Source: a virus. Taken from it: DNA of 50,934 nucleotides. The stretch's first letter is position 1, and the number at the start of each line of letters is the position of its first letter. Both the position numbers and the translations under genes were made by a program. The DNA lies in the IMG/VR virus record IMGVR_UViG_3300023174_003114, positions 1 to 50,934 of that record, one strand, 5' to 3'. The notes under the pieces are model-generated. The model ran no database searches. It worked only from the letters and a program-made list of their open reading frames with translations, and was not told where the DNA came from. Shown here piece by piece: positions 17,181 through 25,674 of this stretch.

Positions 17181-19510
17181 AATTTACAAGCCTCACAGTC
17201 CTCGTCCTCAATTAATTCTCTCTGATTGTCAAACCCGTTGTAGTGTACTTCGGGAGTGGGTTCAGGCATTTTACTACCCTGCTTGTCTATCAAACTATAA
17301 TACAGCGTCTTCAATCCCCAAATGTGTGCTTGCATTAGGTTCTTGGCAATCAATGTACTAGGCACTTTACGATCTGCAAAATGCTTGGGACTATAGAATG
17401 TATTGGTGCTGATGCTTTGATCTACATAGGCTGCTAGTACTGCTGCTGTTTTCAAATAGCCAACACAATCCTTCTGTTCCCACATAAGTTGGTAACGATT
17501 CTTAAGTCTATGATACTCTGGAACAACTTGTATAAAGCTACCTGCTTTACTTTCTTTCACACTGATTAGGCTCATAGGCATTTCAATACCATTAGTGCTG
17601 TTGATAACTACACTGCTGGACTCCACTGGGGCAATGGCCATCAATGTGGCATTGCGTACACCATACTGTTTCATATTGGCACGTAAGATTTCCCAGTCAA
17701 GTTCTGGTGTAAACTCTGCTAGATCATTAACTGTATTGGCTCTAAGTTCCCAAGGAAAAATGCCCTGTCCATATCTTGTCTTATGGCTATCTTTACAAGG
17801 CCCACGCTCCTTGGCCAGTTCCACTGTGGCTTCGGTTAAGTAGTATGCTTGATGCTCAATCCAACTCTTAACATCTTGAAGCGCATCTTTGTCACCATAC
17901 TTATAGCCACGCTTGGCATGCCAATAAGCTAGATTGGTTACTCCAATACCTAATGGTTGAATTTCGTCATTACTCAGTTTGGATTGAATACTGAGGAAGT
18001 CCTGATAATCAAGTATGTTACATAGGCTGCGCTGGAGAATACGACAGGCACGGCGCATATCCTCGGGATTTCTGAACGCACCCCAATTAATCGATCCCAA
18101 GGTACATAGAGCGATACGGCCATCGCTGTCATCCAAACGCTTGAATGGGCGAGTAGGAAGTAGAATTTCACAGCAAAGATTACTCTGGTAAATTGTATGA
18201 TAGTCAGGATCAAATGGACCCTGCTTCATAACATTGTCAATGAACACTAGGTAGATACGTCCTGTATCTGTGCGTTCTTTTAAGATGCCACTTTTGAATA
18301 CTTCTTCAGCAGCTATGGTTTTTTTACGAATGCCATCTTGCTGTTCGTATTTTACATAGAGTTCTTCGAACTTTTCCGTATTTGAGTAGAAGGCTTCGTA
18401 GAGGTCCGGTACTTGGTTTGGGTCGAAGAAAGTAATATTTTCTTTGTTCTTAAACCTACGCCAGAAGAATGCTGAGAGTACGACACCATAGTCCATATGT
18501 CTGACTCTGGTTTCTTCGGTGCCTTGATTATTTTTGAGCACAATAAGGTCATCAAATTGGTGATGCCAGATCGGATAGAATACAGTCGCTGAAGCATTTC
18601 TAATCCCTCCTTGTGAACAACTACGTAGATCCCCAAACCATTTCTTTAAGAACGGAATCATGCCGGTATGCATGATCTCGCCTCCCCTAATTGGACTACC
18701 CAACGGGCGTAGTCTACCAATCTCTAACCCAATGCCTGCACGTTTGCTGGCATATTTAGCCATCATTTCGCCTGAGGCAAAGATGCTGTCTAAATCGTCA
18801 TCACTGCGTATGAGAACACAACTACTAAACTGCTTAGTAGGGGTTCCGAGACCAGCCAATACTGGAGTCGCCAAAGTAAATAACCCATCACTGGCTGCAT
18901 TGTAATACTCCTTGATATAACGCATTCTGGCAGCTAACGGCTCTTCCTTATGAAAGATTGTGGCTGCTGCAATAATATAACGAACTTGCGGCGTTTCATA
19001 AATCTCTTTGGTACTACGATTGCGTACTAGATATTTTTCAATTAGCTGTTCAATGGCTGCATAGCTATAATCCTCATCACGTTCATGTCGTACAAACAAA
19101 TCAATTGTGTTCCAGTCTTCTTCAGTATACCATTTTAGTAATTCAGGTGTGTACAGTCCTACCTGTACATTGCGTTTAACAATATCATAGATTCTAGGAA
19201 CATCGTAGCTACCATATACATCCTTACGTAGCATACTGAGACGCTGTTTGCCTGCCACATATTGATAGTTTGTATGGCCTACATGCGGATTACTTTCAAT
19301 ATCAATCAAATCAACAATAGCACGTAGGGTAATCTCATCAATTTCCTTAGTGGTAATGCCATCGTAAAAATGTGGCTGTGCTTTGATCTCTATCATGCTT
19401 TGGCTTACATCTGCAATACCACTGCATACTTTAGCTATCTGTGTCTGCCATTTGGAAAGGTCTAAAGGAACACTTTCCCCATTTCTTTTTTTCACCGTAA
19501 TTTTATTCAT
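17177..19510 (-). CDS. nrdA: ribonucleotide reductase class Ia, large subunit
   Basis: 777 residues, full length. An N-terminal ATP-cone (KITVKKRNGESVPLDLSKWQ onwards) indicates allosteric control of overall activity, which many phage NrdA proteins lack. Active-site residues are present: the redox Cys in KQFSSCVL, NLCCEI with the Asn/Cys/Glu triad, the second redox Cys in ALCTLGSINW, the radical-transfer pair in TLYYSLID, and the C-terminal CEACKL thiols. It converts ribonucleoside diphosphates to deoxy forms with NrdB. Promoter TTGGCT-17-TAAAAT ends six bases before ATG, so the mRNA may be leaderless. Confidence 0.97.
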   Translation of the reverse strand: MNKITVKKRNGESVPLDLSKWQTQIAKVCSGIADVSQSMIEIKAQPHFYDGITTKEIDEITLRAIVDLIDIESNPHVGHTNYQYVAGKQRLSMLRKDVYGSYDVPRIYDIVKRNVQVGLYTPELLKWYTEEDWNTIDLFVRHERDEDYSYAAIEQLIEKYLVRNRSTKEIYETPQVRYIIAAATIFHKEEPLAARMRYIKEYYNAASDGLFTLATPVLAGLGTPTKQFSSCVLIRSDDDLDSIFASGEMMAKYASKRAGIGLEIGRLRPLGSPIRGGEIMHTGMIPFLKKWFGDLRSCSQGGIRNASATVFYPIWHHQFDDLIVLKNNQGTEETRVRHMDYGVVLSAFFWRRFKNKENITFFDPNQVPDLYEAFYSNTEKFEELYVKYEQQDGIRKKTIAAEEVFKSGILKERTDTGRIYLVFIDNVMKQGPFDPDYHTIYQSNLCCEILLPTRPFKRLDDSDGRIALCTLGSINWGAFRNPEDMRRACRILQRSLCNILDYQDFLSIQSKLSNDEIQPLGIGVTNLAYWHAKRGYKYGDKDALQDVKSWIEHQAYYLTEATVELAKERGPCKDSHKTRYGQGIFPWELRANTVNDLAEFTPELDWEILRANMKQYGVRNATLMAIAPVESSSVVINSTNGIEMPMSLISVKESKAGSFIQVVPEYHRLKNRYQLMWEQKDCVGYLKTAAVLAAYVDQSISTNTFYSPKHFADRKVPSTLIAKNLMQAHIWGLKTLYYSLIDKQGSKMPEPTPEVHYNGFDNQRELIEDEDCEACKL

Positions 19511-19516
19511 AGCCTT

Positions 19517-19545
19517 ATTTTACAGTAGTTTTACGATTAAGCCAA
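19517..19545 (-). promoter_or_regulatory. sigma70-type promoter of nrdA
   Basis: Minus-strand TTGGCT (19545-19540), 17-base spacer, TAAAAT (19522-19517), then AAGGCT and ATG. Only six bases separate the -10 box from the start codon, which places +1 at or next to the A of ATG. Confidence 0.6.
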
Positions 19546-19551
19546 ATCTTA

Positions 19552-21249
19552 TTAGCTCAATATTTTGTAAGTGTAAGTTAATTTAGCCTGATCCCCCAAG
19601 CTTTGAGTATTTTCACCATCATAAGTATAACGAAGCTCTACGGTATATCTATTGGATATTCCAACTGTGTATTTTCTTGTGCTTGCTGAAAATATCAAAT
19701 GAATATCTTCATAGGTAAATTGTTGAGTCATACCTACTCCAAAATAATCATAGTCATCAATCATTTCAACTTTTGGATTGCCACTATTATCCAAATTAAG
19801 TACATCAACTACTACAGACAGTTTACCTCTGCGTATTCTTCGTTGGTTGGTACTTTGATAAAGGTATTCTACCTCCAAGTGACATGAAGATGGCACTGGC
19901 AATCTAAATAACTTTACTGGCGTTGTCGAGTAAGTTAAGTTAACAACATTAGTAAAAGAATTTGAATAATTTGCTTTACCAACTACTTCACTGATATAAG
20001 GTTTGCTGTACGATAAATCTGCTGGGTTTGATAAATTGTGTCTGTCTGAATAGTCTTGTACAGATATGTTGCTAGGGACATCAAATTCTATAGAGCCATA
20101 TCTAGCATCATCATTATTGCCAAATAAATCTCCTACTAACGTAAATGTATTTTGACTACTGATGTTTCCAGATCCATTATAAACTTTAATGCCTTGATTG
20201 CTTATTCTATTAAAAGAATTATTGGCAATGATATTGTTTCTTGGACCAAATTTTTCTCCATAATCAACTAAATTAGTATCCTTACCAAAACGTACAGCTA
20301 CTTCTAGATTCTCAAATACACAATTTTTAATGGTGTTATTTAAAATATCATATTTGGAGTCAATACCTACTTTAAAGTTTTTAATATTGATATTTGTGAA
20401 TAAGTTATTTTTACTGGTAATTAATTCAGTAGTTGCCATTATGTTTATGGCACAGCTTGATAGAGATCCAAGTTCTCCATTCCAATCACTGCTTAAATCT
20501 ATGTTGGCAAATTCACTATTTTTTACACTTTCAAGTAGTAAAGCATTGGCATTATTACTATCCAGTATTAGGCTAAAGTTTTTTAATGTTACTGAACGAC
20601 ATTGGTTCTCTGAAGTGCTCAATGGTACTGCACTATCATCTACATAATTTTCATCATTGGTCAGCCTAAATGCAGAGCCTGTGCCTGTATATTGAAAAAT
20701 AGTTCTTCCTTGGCCAGCTCCTATTATGTGTGTATAACTGTGAATATATATGGGATGATTGAATAAGAATACTCCTGCACCAAACTCCAATACGGCTCTT
20801 ATACTGGGTGTTCCATCACCTTGCAATGAGTTAAGGTACAGCTTATTAATAGCGTCTTGTATGGCCTCTGTTCTACTTGTTTGAGAATTGGCACTAATGT
20901 CGCCATCACGTACAGGAAAAACTCCAAAACTTTCCGCATTTACTCTCTCATCCAAACGCTGTTGTAAAGGTCTTGCTACTGGGGTGTCTACTCTTTTATA
21001 GTTGTAATTGGCTACGTCCAGTAAATTACTACGTTGTGTTAGGATTTCTGTATTGCCAATAAACGGCGCACCTTCACTGGTTTCTCCATTACCAATATAC
21101 AATTGTTGTGTGTCAACACACCAAGCCATCTCAGCACTGGCTAATCTAACTCCGTTGTCCTGCCCAGGTATGCCATTCCAAGGTGCTCCACGTGGGCCAT
21201 CTTTCTTGCCTCGACGTATTTGGATTCGGCTAATTTGTACTACAGCCAT
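19552..21249 (-). CDS. beta-helix tail-fibre or spike protein
   Basis: 565 residues. The N-terminal VQISRIQIRRGKKDGPRG plus SAEMAWCVDTQQLYIGNG is a virion-attachment domain of the same kind as in the giant fibre. From about 110 a right-handed beta-helix (pectate-lyase-like) follows: AIQDAINKLYLN, IRAVLEFGAGVFLF, IIGAGQGRTIFQY, then ladder strands rich in Asn (NNTIKNCVFENL, NNIIANNSFNRI). The C-terminal 150 residues form a separate beta-rich tip. No catalytic residues recognised, so glycan binding or cleavage is open. AAGGGG precedes ATG 21249. Confidence 0.8.
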   Translation of the reverse strand: MAVVQISRIQIRRGKKDGPRGAPWNGIPGQDNGVRLASAEMAWCVDTQQLYIGNGETSEGAPFIGNTEILTQRSNLLDVANYNYKRVDTPVARPLQQRLDERVNAESFGVFPVRDGDISANSQTSRTEAIQDAINKLYLNSLQGDGTPSIRAVLEFGAGVFLFNHPIYIHSYTHIIGAGQGRTIFQYTGTGSAFRLTNDENYVDDSAVPLSTSENQCRSVTLKNFSLILDSNNANALLLESVKNSEFANIDLSSDWNGELGSLSSCAINIMATTELITSKNNLFTNINIKNFKVGIDSKYDILNNTIKNCVFENLEVAVRFGKDTNLVDYGEKFGPRNNIIANNSFNRISNQGIKVYNGSGNISSQNTFTLVGDLFGNNDDARYGSIEFDVPSNISVQDYSDRHNLSNPADLSYSKPYISEVVGKANYSNSFTNVVNLTYSTTPVKLFRLPVPSSCHLEVEYLYQSTNQRRIRRGKLSVVVDVLNLDNSGNPKVEMIDDYDYFGVGMTQQFTYEDIHLIFSASTRKYTVGISNRYTVELRYTYDGENTQSLGDQAKLTYTYKILS

Positions 21250-21269
21250 GTGATTATCCCCTTATAGGA

Positions 21270-21277
21270 TATTTATC
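21270..21277 (-). promoter_or_regulatory. late-promoter-like octamer before beta-helix fibre
   Basis: Minus-strand GATAAATA, 20 bases before ATG 21249 and followed by an AAGGGG Shine-Dalgarno. Confidence 0.5.
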
Positions 21278-21992
21278 AGATGTTCGAATAGTATTCTTCT
21301 AGCCTGTCGAACCAACGATTAGTCCAATAATCAAAATGTTCTGGTAACAGTCGAAACTCTTGGTACTCGGGCTCGCCCCATTGACCAAGAGCAATCTCTG
21401 GAGGCTTTACACACATCATGATAACACCTTTACGTATGTTAGTGCCATGCACTTGATTATGTGCCAGAGCATAGGCAGTGAGCTGTAGGAAGTAATCATC
21501 AATCCACTCTATCTTTTTTGGCTTGTTGGTCTGCTTGAAGTCTAAAATACTTTCTTCACCTTGGTGTAGGCCCACACAATCGGTAGTACCTGCATACAAT
21601 TCAGGATAGTACAAAGGCACTTCACTGCCCCATATTTCTGTAACGTGTCCAAATCCTTTTTCAATGACCTTTTTGGCCATTACTAGACTTTGTTGTGCAT
21701 AAGGATTAGAAACCGTGTCTTTGATGCCTTCGCCCTTGACATAGCGTTCAAGGAATGTGTGCATACGAGTGCCACGATTGGCTGCTTCTGTAGTGATTTG
21801 CTGTGCCTTAGCTTCACCTACACTGCGGCGCCAATTAAGTAGAGCTTGTTTGGCTTCTTCTGGTTTGGTTTTTTCTAGTACAGTGGTAACGCTAGGAACT
21901 TTGGTTCCATCTGGGCAAGCATATAAACGCCGTCCTGTGCTGTCATCTCTGGATAATTTAGTATATTGATATCGTTCTATTAGTAAAGTCAT
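21276..21992 (-). CDS. PD-(D/E)XK exonuclease, MGME1/Cas4-like
   Basis: 238 residues from ATG 21992. Pattern: VPSVTTVLEKTKP near the N-terminus, then GTRMHTFLERY, an AGTTDCVG segment with the first acidic metal ligand, ILDFKQTNKPK giving the D-x-K core, and FLQLTAYALAH as the following helix. This matches RecB-like single-strand or dsDNA exonucleases common in T4-like phages, with likely roles in host DNA breakdown or recombination. A TTG six bases upstream is possible, but the -10 box of an almost perfect promoter abuts it, so ATG at +1 (leaderless) fits best. Confidence 0.85.
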   Translation of the reverse strand: MTLLIERYQYTKLSRDDSTGRRLYACPDGTKVPSVTTVLEKTKPEEAKQALLNWRRSVGEAKAQQITTEAANRGTRMHTFLERYVKGEGIKDTVSNPYAQQSLVMAKKVIEKGFGHVTEIWGSEVPLYYPELYAGTTDCVGLHQGEESILDFKQTNKPKKIEWIDDYFLQLTAYALAHNQVHGTNIRKGVIMMCVKPPEIALGQWGEPEYQEFRLLPEHFDYWTNRWFDRLEEYYSNI

Positions 21993-21997
21993 ACCCA

Positions 21998-22026
21998 ATT
22001 ATACTACAGAGTCAACGGCTTGTCAA
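21998..22026 (-). promoter_or_regulatory. near-consensus sigma70 promoter of the exonuclease gene
   Basis: Minus-strand TTGACA (22026-22021), 17-base spacer, TATAAT (22003-21998), both boxes exact. Five bases (TGGGT) separate the -10 box from ATG 21992 and no Shine-Dalgarno exists, so the transcript should be leaderless. Confidence 0.8.
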
Positions 22027-22313
22027 CCTATTCTTTTTGCCGTTGCTTTTTTAGCCATTTGACTTACTGTGCTACGACCCGTTTCACCACCACTTTGTTG
22101 ACTGGCTGTTTCAGCACTGGTCTTTAGCTTGACTCCTTGTGGATCAAAACTACAGATGTCTTTGAAACTGGGATTGGCATCAAATCTAGGACCAAACTTA
22201 TCTGCGCTATCAATGCGCTGTCCTAGGACGTTTTCTGTTTCATTGCCAAGAGCACGCCAACTAATAACTTCTGGATTTCCTCTGCTATCGGCGGCATTTT
22301 TCTTTGCCACCAA
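22023..22313 (-). CDS. hypothetical 96-aa protein or frameshifted C-terminal extension of the virion protein
   Basis: Read alone it would start at TTG 22313 or GTG 22310 with no good Shine-Dalgarno. The same frame stays open upstream to the A11 run at 22347-22357 and codes a plausible continuous helix there (VTEATDKLFDLLVAKKNAAD). Loss of one A (or gain of two) would join the preceding 321-residue protein to it. The protein has PRFDANPSFKDICSFDPQGV and a basic C-terminus (MAKKATAKRIG) but no known domain. I think it is more likely an extension domain than an independent gene. Confidence 0.5.
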   Translation of the reverse strand: MVAKKNAADSRGNPEVISWRALGNETENVLGQRIDSADKFGPRFDANPSFKDICSFDPQGVKLKTSAETASQQSGGETGRSTVSQMAKKATAKRIG

Positions 22314-22329
22314 TAGGTCAAATAACTTA

Positions 22330-23295
22330 TCAGTGGCTTCTGTTACTTTTTTTTTTTGAAGTTAGAATTGTGGCTAACTTACGACTGTACATACTTTCTC
22401 TCATGGCACGACCAGCTGCTCCACCTTCTGGTGCTTCACCTGCTGCTTCTTCTGGTGGACCTTCTTCTGCACCCATGCCACCGCCTGCCCCTGCTAGCCC
22501 TGGACCAGCACCCATACCACTTGGAGCTGGACCTCCTGTGCCTGTTAATACACCTACAGCCTGTGCCAGTGCCTGACGATTCTTTTCAAGTGCCAAATAG
22601 ATTTCATCCAATGCTGGACGAACTGTTTGCTCAAATTGTGTGCTAGTATCACTGCCCATTTCATCTCTTATAGAGTCTAATAAATCTAACATAGCTTCTG
22701 ATTTCATTGAAGCAACATCTTCTAACCAGCCTGTAATACGATCAACCATGTCCTTACTGGCCATGATTAATTCTGCCTTTTCTTCTTCGCCTTCTGTGAT
22801 AATTAAATCTCTTACAACGCCTTTGGCTGTGGTTTCGTCTAGGTCATAACGTACAATTAGTTCGCTAACAACTTCTTCATCAGCATCACGTTCCATCATT
22901 AAACGCTGTCTTGCGTTCTGCACCCAATCTTTATTGAAACTGTGCCCTTGTAGACGACGCATAGCATTGTGATATTCTTTTAGATTCTTCATCTTTTTCT
23001 TCTTACCTCTAGTACCCTCTTCCACATCATCTTCTTCACGTGTTTCACGTTCAGCAATCTCTTGATTAATCACATCAAGAAACATTTTGTTCTTTTGATA
23101 TTTGTGACTGCTCAATACACTGTCATAACTTTCATTAGTTTCAAATTGACTCTGTGCTGTTCTTAGTTTGTTTCTTGCATCATGTAACTGCTCTGTGGTG
23201 AATCGTTCGAGGTTGATACTGTATCCAAACTTTTGGGATAAACTTTCATTAAGTTGTCTACTGGTAAGTGGTTTATGAAGATCTTTGATATTCAT
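22330..23295 (-). CDS. conserved T4-like virion-type protein, 321 aa
   Basis: Opens with MNIKDLHKPLTSRQLNESL, then a helical region (INLERFTTEQLHDARNKL, FLDVINQEIAERE) and an acidic helical core (EEEKAELIMASKDMVDRITG) followed by MKSEAMLDLLDSIRDEMG. This layout is familiar from conserved structural or core proteins of T4-like marine phages. The last 70 residues are Gly/Pro/Ala-rich, then MYSRKLATILTSKKK at the A11 run, where the frame ends in SNRSH. AGGAACCC precedes the ATG, and GATAAATA lies upstream. Exact virion position unknown. Confidence 0.7.
   Translation of the reverse strand: MNIKDLHKPLTSRQLNESLSQKFGYSINLERFTTEQLHDARNKLRTAQSQFETNESYDSVLSSHKYQKNKMFLDVINQEIAERETREEDDVEEGTRGKKKKMKNLKEYHNAMRRLQGHSFNKDWVQNARQRLMMERDADEEVVSELIVRYDLDETTAKGVVRDLIITEGEEEKAELIMASKDMVDRITGWLEDVASMKSEAMLDLLDSIRDEMGSDTSTQFEQTVRPALDEIYLALEKNRQALAQAVGVLTGTGGPAPSGMGAGPGLAGAGGGMGAEEGPPEEAAGEAPEGGAAGRAMRESMYSRKLATILTSKKKSNRSH
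22347..22357 (-). other. A11 slippery run at the end of the virion gene
   Basis: Eleven consecutive A on the coding strand, close to the 3' end of the 321-residue frame. The frame used by the downstream 96-residue ORF enters at exactly this run. Candidate for transcriptional slippage, or for a one-base homopolymer error in the assembly. Confidence 0.75.
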
Positions 23296-23318
23296 ACTGG
23301 GTTCCTAAATATTTAAGT

Positions 23319-23326
23319 TATTTATC
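23319..23326 (-). promoter_or_regulatory. late-promoter-like octamer before virion gene
   Basis: Minus-strand GATAAATA, 23 bases before ATG 23295, overlapping the stop region of the upstream gene. Confidence 0.5.
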
Positions 23327-23762
23327 TAAATGATGTAGCAAACGCATTGCTTATTTTATCACGATAGTAGCCTGCTCGATCTCTAGTTAGTTCTCCTCGC
23401 CAGAGGTACAAATCTCTTTTAACTAGGTCTTTGGTTTTCTTGTATAGTTCTTTAAAATTTAAGTGATCGTTATAATTAGCCCAATAGTGTTCATCTAATA
23501 TCTTAGTTTCAATTAGCAAATCAATTCTATTTGTTCTATGATAATTAGCTGCCAATAATGCACTGCTTTTTAAATTAAAAACTTCTATGAATATCTTGCT
23601 TTGATTCTGTATTCTTGACAATGACCAACTAGCATCTTTATTCTTTTTAATAATATAGTTCTTATAGGCCACACTGCCGTCTGGTAGTATGGTCAACGGC
23701 ATCATGTCATTGACATCTTCTAAAAACTTTTCTAATTTCTTAGCGACTTGCTTGATAGTCAT
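23322..23762 (-). CDS. conserved phage hypothetical, 146 aa
   Basis: Basic protein with MMPLTILPDGSVAYKNYIIK near the N-terminus, a mid-region SALLAANYHRTN and DEHYWANYNDHLNF. The same signature occurs in a small conserved gene of T4-like marine phages, to the best of my recall. No enzymatic motif. It overlaps the preceding gene by 23 bases, so expression is coupled to the virion block around it. Confidence 0.6.
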   Translation of the reverse strand: MTIKQVAKKLEKFLEDVNDMMPLTILPDGSVAYKNYIIKKNKDASWSLSRIQNQSKIFIEVFNLKSSALLAANYHRTNRIDLLIETKILDEHYWANYNDHLNFKELYKKTKDLVKRDLYLWRGELTRDRAGYYRDKISNAFATSFR

Positions 23763-23952
23763 TGGCTACAACCTTTGGATCCTTGTGCCCTATCTTGATC
23801 AGCAAATGTTTACGTATCATAACTTCGGCTATTTGTTGTTCACGTTGAGGCATAGTACTTAGCAAAGTAGGCCTAGTTAGTTTGTCCAATAAGGCACGTT
23901 CCTCGTTAGTAGTATAGATTTCAAAACTCTTAATCAGTTCGTTGATTTTCAT
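23740..23952 (-). CDS. conserved phage hypothetical, 70 aa
   Basis: All-helical 70-residue protein starting MKINELIKSFEIYTTNEE; helices ERALLDKL and REQQIAEVMIRKHLL. Its MK-x-x-EL start is shared with several other proteins in the window (see findings). The start overlaps the stop of the Pro/Ala-rich gene (ATGA). Function not known. Confidence 0.6.
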   Translation of the reverse strand: MKINELIKSFEIYTTNEERALLDKLTRPTLLSTMPQREQQIAEVMIRKHLLIKIGHKDPKVVANDYQASR

Positions 23953-25118
23953 CTAAGTCCTGCAATACGTAGCATGGCTGTGAGTTCAGGATCCTCACTA
24001 AGTCTACTTTCTTTTTTAACTTGCATAGCTTTTAGTAACGCTGTGTTGGCTTCTGCACTTCCTGCTTTAAATTTACCAGCACCTAATTTTTGATCCACAA
24101 ATGCTTGATCAAGTCTTTGTTGCTTGGTAACGCCTAATTTTTCTAAAGACTGGCCTACTGAGCCAGCTGCTGGTGCTGCTGGTGCCCCAGCTACCGTCAT
24201 ACCCTTTTCTGGTTTGGCTCCTGGTGGCAATTGTAATGGTTGATCAGCAAGTGATGTATACTTTTGCACTCCATTCTCTGGATTAACACCTGGAGGAACT
24301 GCTGCTGGTGTTGCTGCTGCTGGTGTTGCTGCTGGTGTTGCTGCTGCTGGTGTTGCTGCTGGTGTTGCTGCTGGTGTTGCTGCTGGTGCTGCTGCTGGTG
24401 TTGCTGCTGGTGCTGCTGCTTGATCGCTATATTTGACCTGTTGTTTTTGATGTGCATCAAGTCTCTCTTTAGCTAATGCGTCATCATCATATGGATTTCT
24501 ATCAGTCATTCCAGTATCAGCACCAGGGTTAGGTACTGGTTTGGCTGCTGGTGTTGATGGTGCCGCTGCTGCTGGAGCTGCTGGAGTTGATGATGAATTA
24601 CCTGGCATGTACGCAGGTACCTCTGGTGCTTGATCGGCTCTTGTTTTTTCAATTGTGGAATCCAACTCAGCTTCTGGGTTAGCATTGTCACCACTTAGGC
24701 TAGTTGCTGGTGCCTTGGCTGCAGCCAATGCTGATGCAGGTGTTACTTTAGGCTGTGCTGCTGGTGGCGAGGCTCCTTGATTAACTGGCGTACCATCTCC
24801 GCTAACTAATTGTCCGCCTGATCCTGTGCCTACTGTACCAGGTTTTGGACCGCCTCGAGTACTATTACTTGCCGATGCTGCAAAAGGATCGCCTATGCCC
24901 ATACCTTCTACCTCTGCTACCATTTTGATTGTACTCATAGTTTTTGGATCAGGCTGACCAGTTTGATCTAACCCTGCATACTTTTGAAAAATACTAATTG
25001 CTCTAGCAGTATCTGCGTATTTGGTAGTATAAGATTCTTGTAGGCCAGATAGTTGTCTTACTCTAGCTACCTCAATTTGCTCCAATAGAGCCTTGGCAAA
25101 GATTTGCATTTTATTCAT
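23949..25118 (-). CDS. Pro/Ala/Thr-rich protein with N-terminal PG-binding-like segment
   Basis: 389 residues. Residues about 35-70 (ARAISIFQKYAGLDQTGQPD, then PKTMSTIKMV) resemble a short peptidoglycan-binding domain. Residues about 75-310 are low-complexity linker, including a (PAATPAATPAA)n tract. The C-terminal 70 residues are again folded (SVGQSLEKLGVTKQQRLDQA and a charged helix). It looks like two small domains joined by a long flexible spacer, as in virion or cell-wall-interacting proteins. AGGAATCTAAT precedes ATG 25118. It is adjacent to a second Pro/Ala-rich gene. Confidence 0.6.
   Translation of the reverse strand: MNKMQIFAKALLEQIEVARVRQLSGLQESYTTKYADTARAISIFQKYAGLDQTGQPDPKTMSTIKMVAEVEGMGIGDPFAASASNSTRGGPKPGTVGTGSGGQLVSGDGTPVNQGASPPAAQPKVTPASALAAAKAPATSLSGDNANPEAELDSTIEKTRADQAPEVPAYMPGNSSSTPAAPAAAAPSTPAAKPVPNPGADTGMTDRNPYDDDALAKERLDAHQKQQVKYSDQAAAPAATPAAAPAATPAATPAATPAAATPAATPAAATPAAVPPGVNPENGVQKYTSLADQPLQLPPGAKPEKGMTVAGAPAAPAAGSVGQSLEKLGVTKQQRLDQAFVDQKLGAGKFKAGSAEANTALLKAMQVKKESRLSEDPELTAMLRIAGLR
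24299..24420 (-). repeat. short tandem repeat coding (PAATPAA)n
   Basis: On the plus strand about ten in-frame copies of a 12-15 base unit (GCTGCTGGTGTT and variants). It encodes the Pro/Ala/Thr linker of the 389-residue protein; unit lengths are multiples of three, so copy-number change keeps the frame. Confidence 0.85.
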
Positions 25119-25119
25119 A

Positions 25120-25674
25120 TTAGATTCCTGCTAATTTTTTTAAATTTAATACGTCCTGATTTCCAGTTTGTGTATTCAGTACGCTTACTCCAGCCACACG
25201 TTGTGCCAATTTGGCAATGTATGCTGCTTCATCTAAAGGTTCATTTAGACTTTTGAATTCTTTTTCTAATTTACTTATGGGATCTTCTTCACCAAAGTTT
25301 TCTGTAGTTGGTGCATTTTGTTGTCCACCCTGCTCTGGTGGGGCACCTGCAGGAGGTTGAGAAGGAGCTGCTGCTGGTGCTGCTGCTGGATTTGGAGTCA
25401 TTGCTCCTGGTGCTCCAACTACTTTGATATCCTGTCCAGGTTTGAGGCTGGCTGCTGGATCTGGCGCCGATGGCGAAACAGCTTTAGGATCAACTACTGG
25501 AACTCCATCTTGTCCTACAGTGACCACACCTGGCTTTAAAGGCACTGTGACCTCAGGAGCAGGAGCACTGGGATTCTTAGGATCAGGCTGTGTGTAGGTC
25601 AATTCAGTACTACTTGCTTTAGTTACCTCAGCTCGTGATGGAGGAGCACCACCAGTTATTTCATAAATTTTCAT
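25120..25674 (-). CDS. Pro/Ala-rich phage protein, 184 aa
   Basis: Starts MKIYEITGGAPPSRAEV. Residues 20-140 are Pro/Ala/Val-rich with beta-prone VVTVGQDGVPVVDP; the C-terminal 45 residues (EEDPISKLEKEFKSLNEPLD, then EAAYIAKLAQRVAGV) are helical. Composition matches the next gene, so both may be linkers or accessory virion proteins. GGAACAACAAT precedes ATG 25674; it overlaps the nucleotidyltransferase gene by 14 bases. Family not recognised. Confidence 0.6.
   Translation of the reverse strand: MKIYEITGGAPPSRAEVTKASSTELTYTQPDPKNPSAPAPEVTVPLKPGVVTVGQDGVPVVDPKAVSPSAPDPAASLKPGQDIKVVGAPGAMTPNPAAAPAAAPSQPPAGAPPEQGGQQNAPTTENFGEEDPISKLEKEFKSLNEPLDEAAYIAKLAQRVAGVSVLNTQTGNQDVLNLKKLAGI

Noticed and set aside
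24264-24476. Plus-strand open frame of almost only Cys and Trp, and a minus-strand His/Gln-rich frame
   Set aside because: Both are out-of-frame readings of the (PAATPAA)n tandem repeat.
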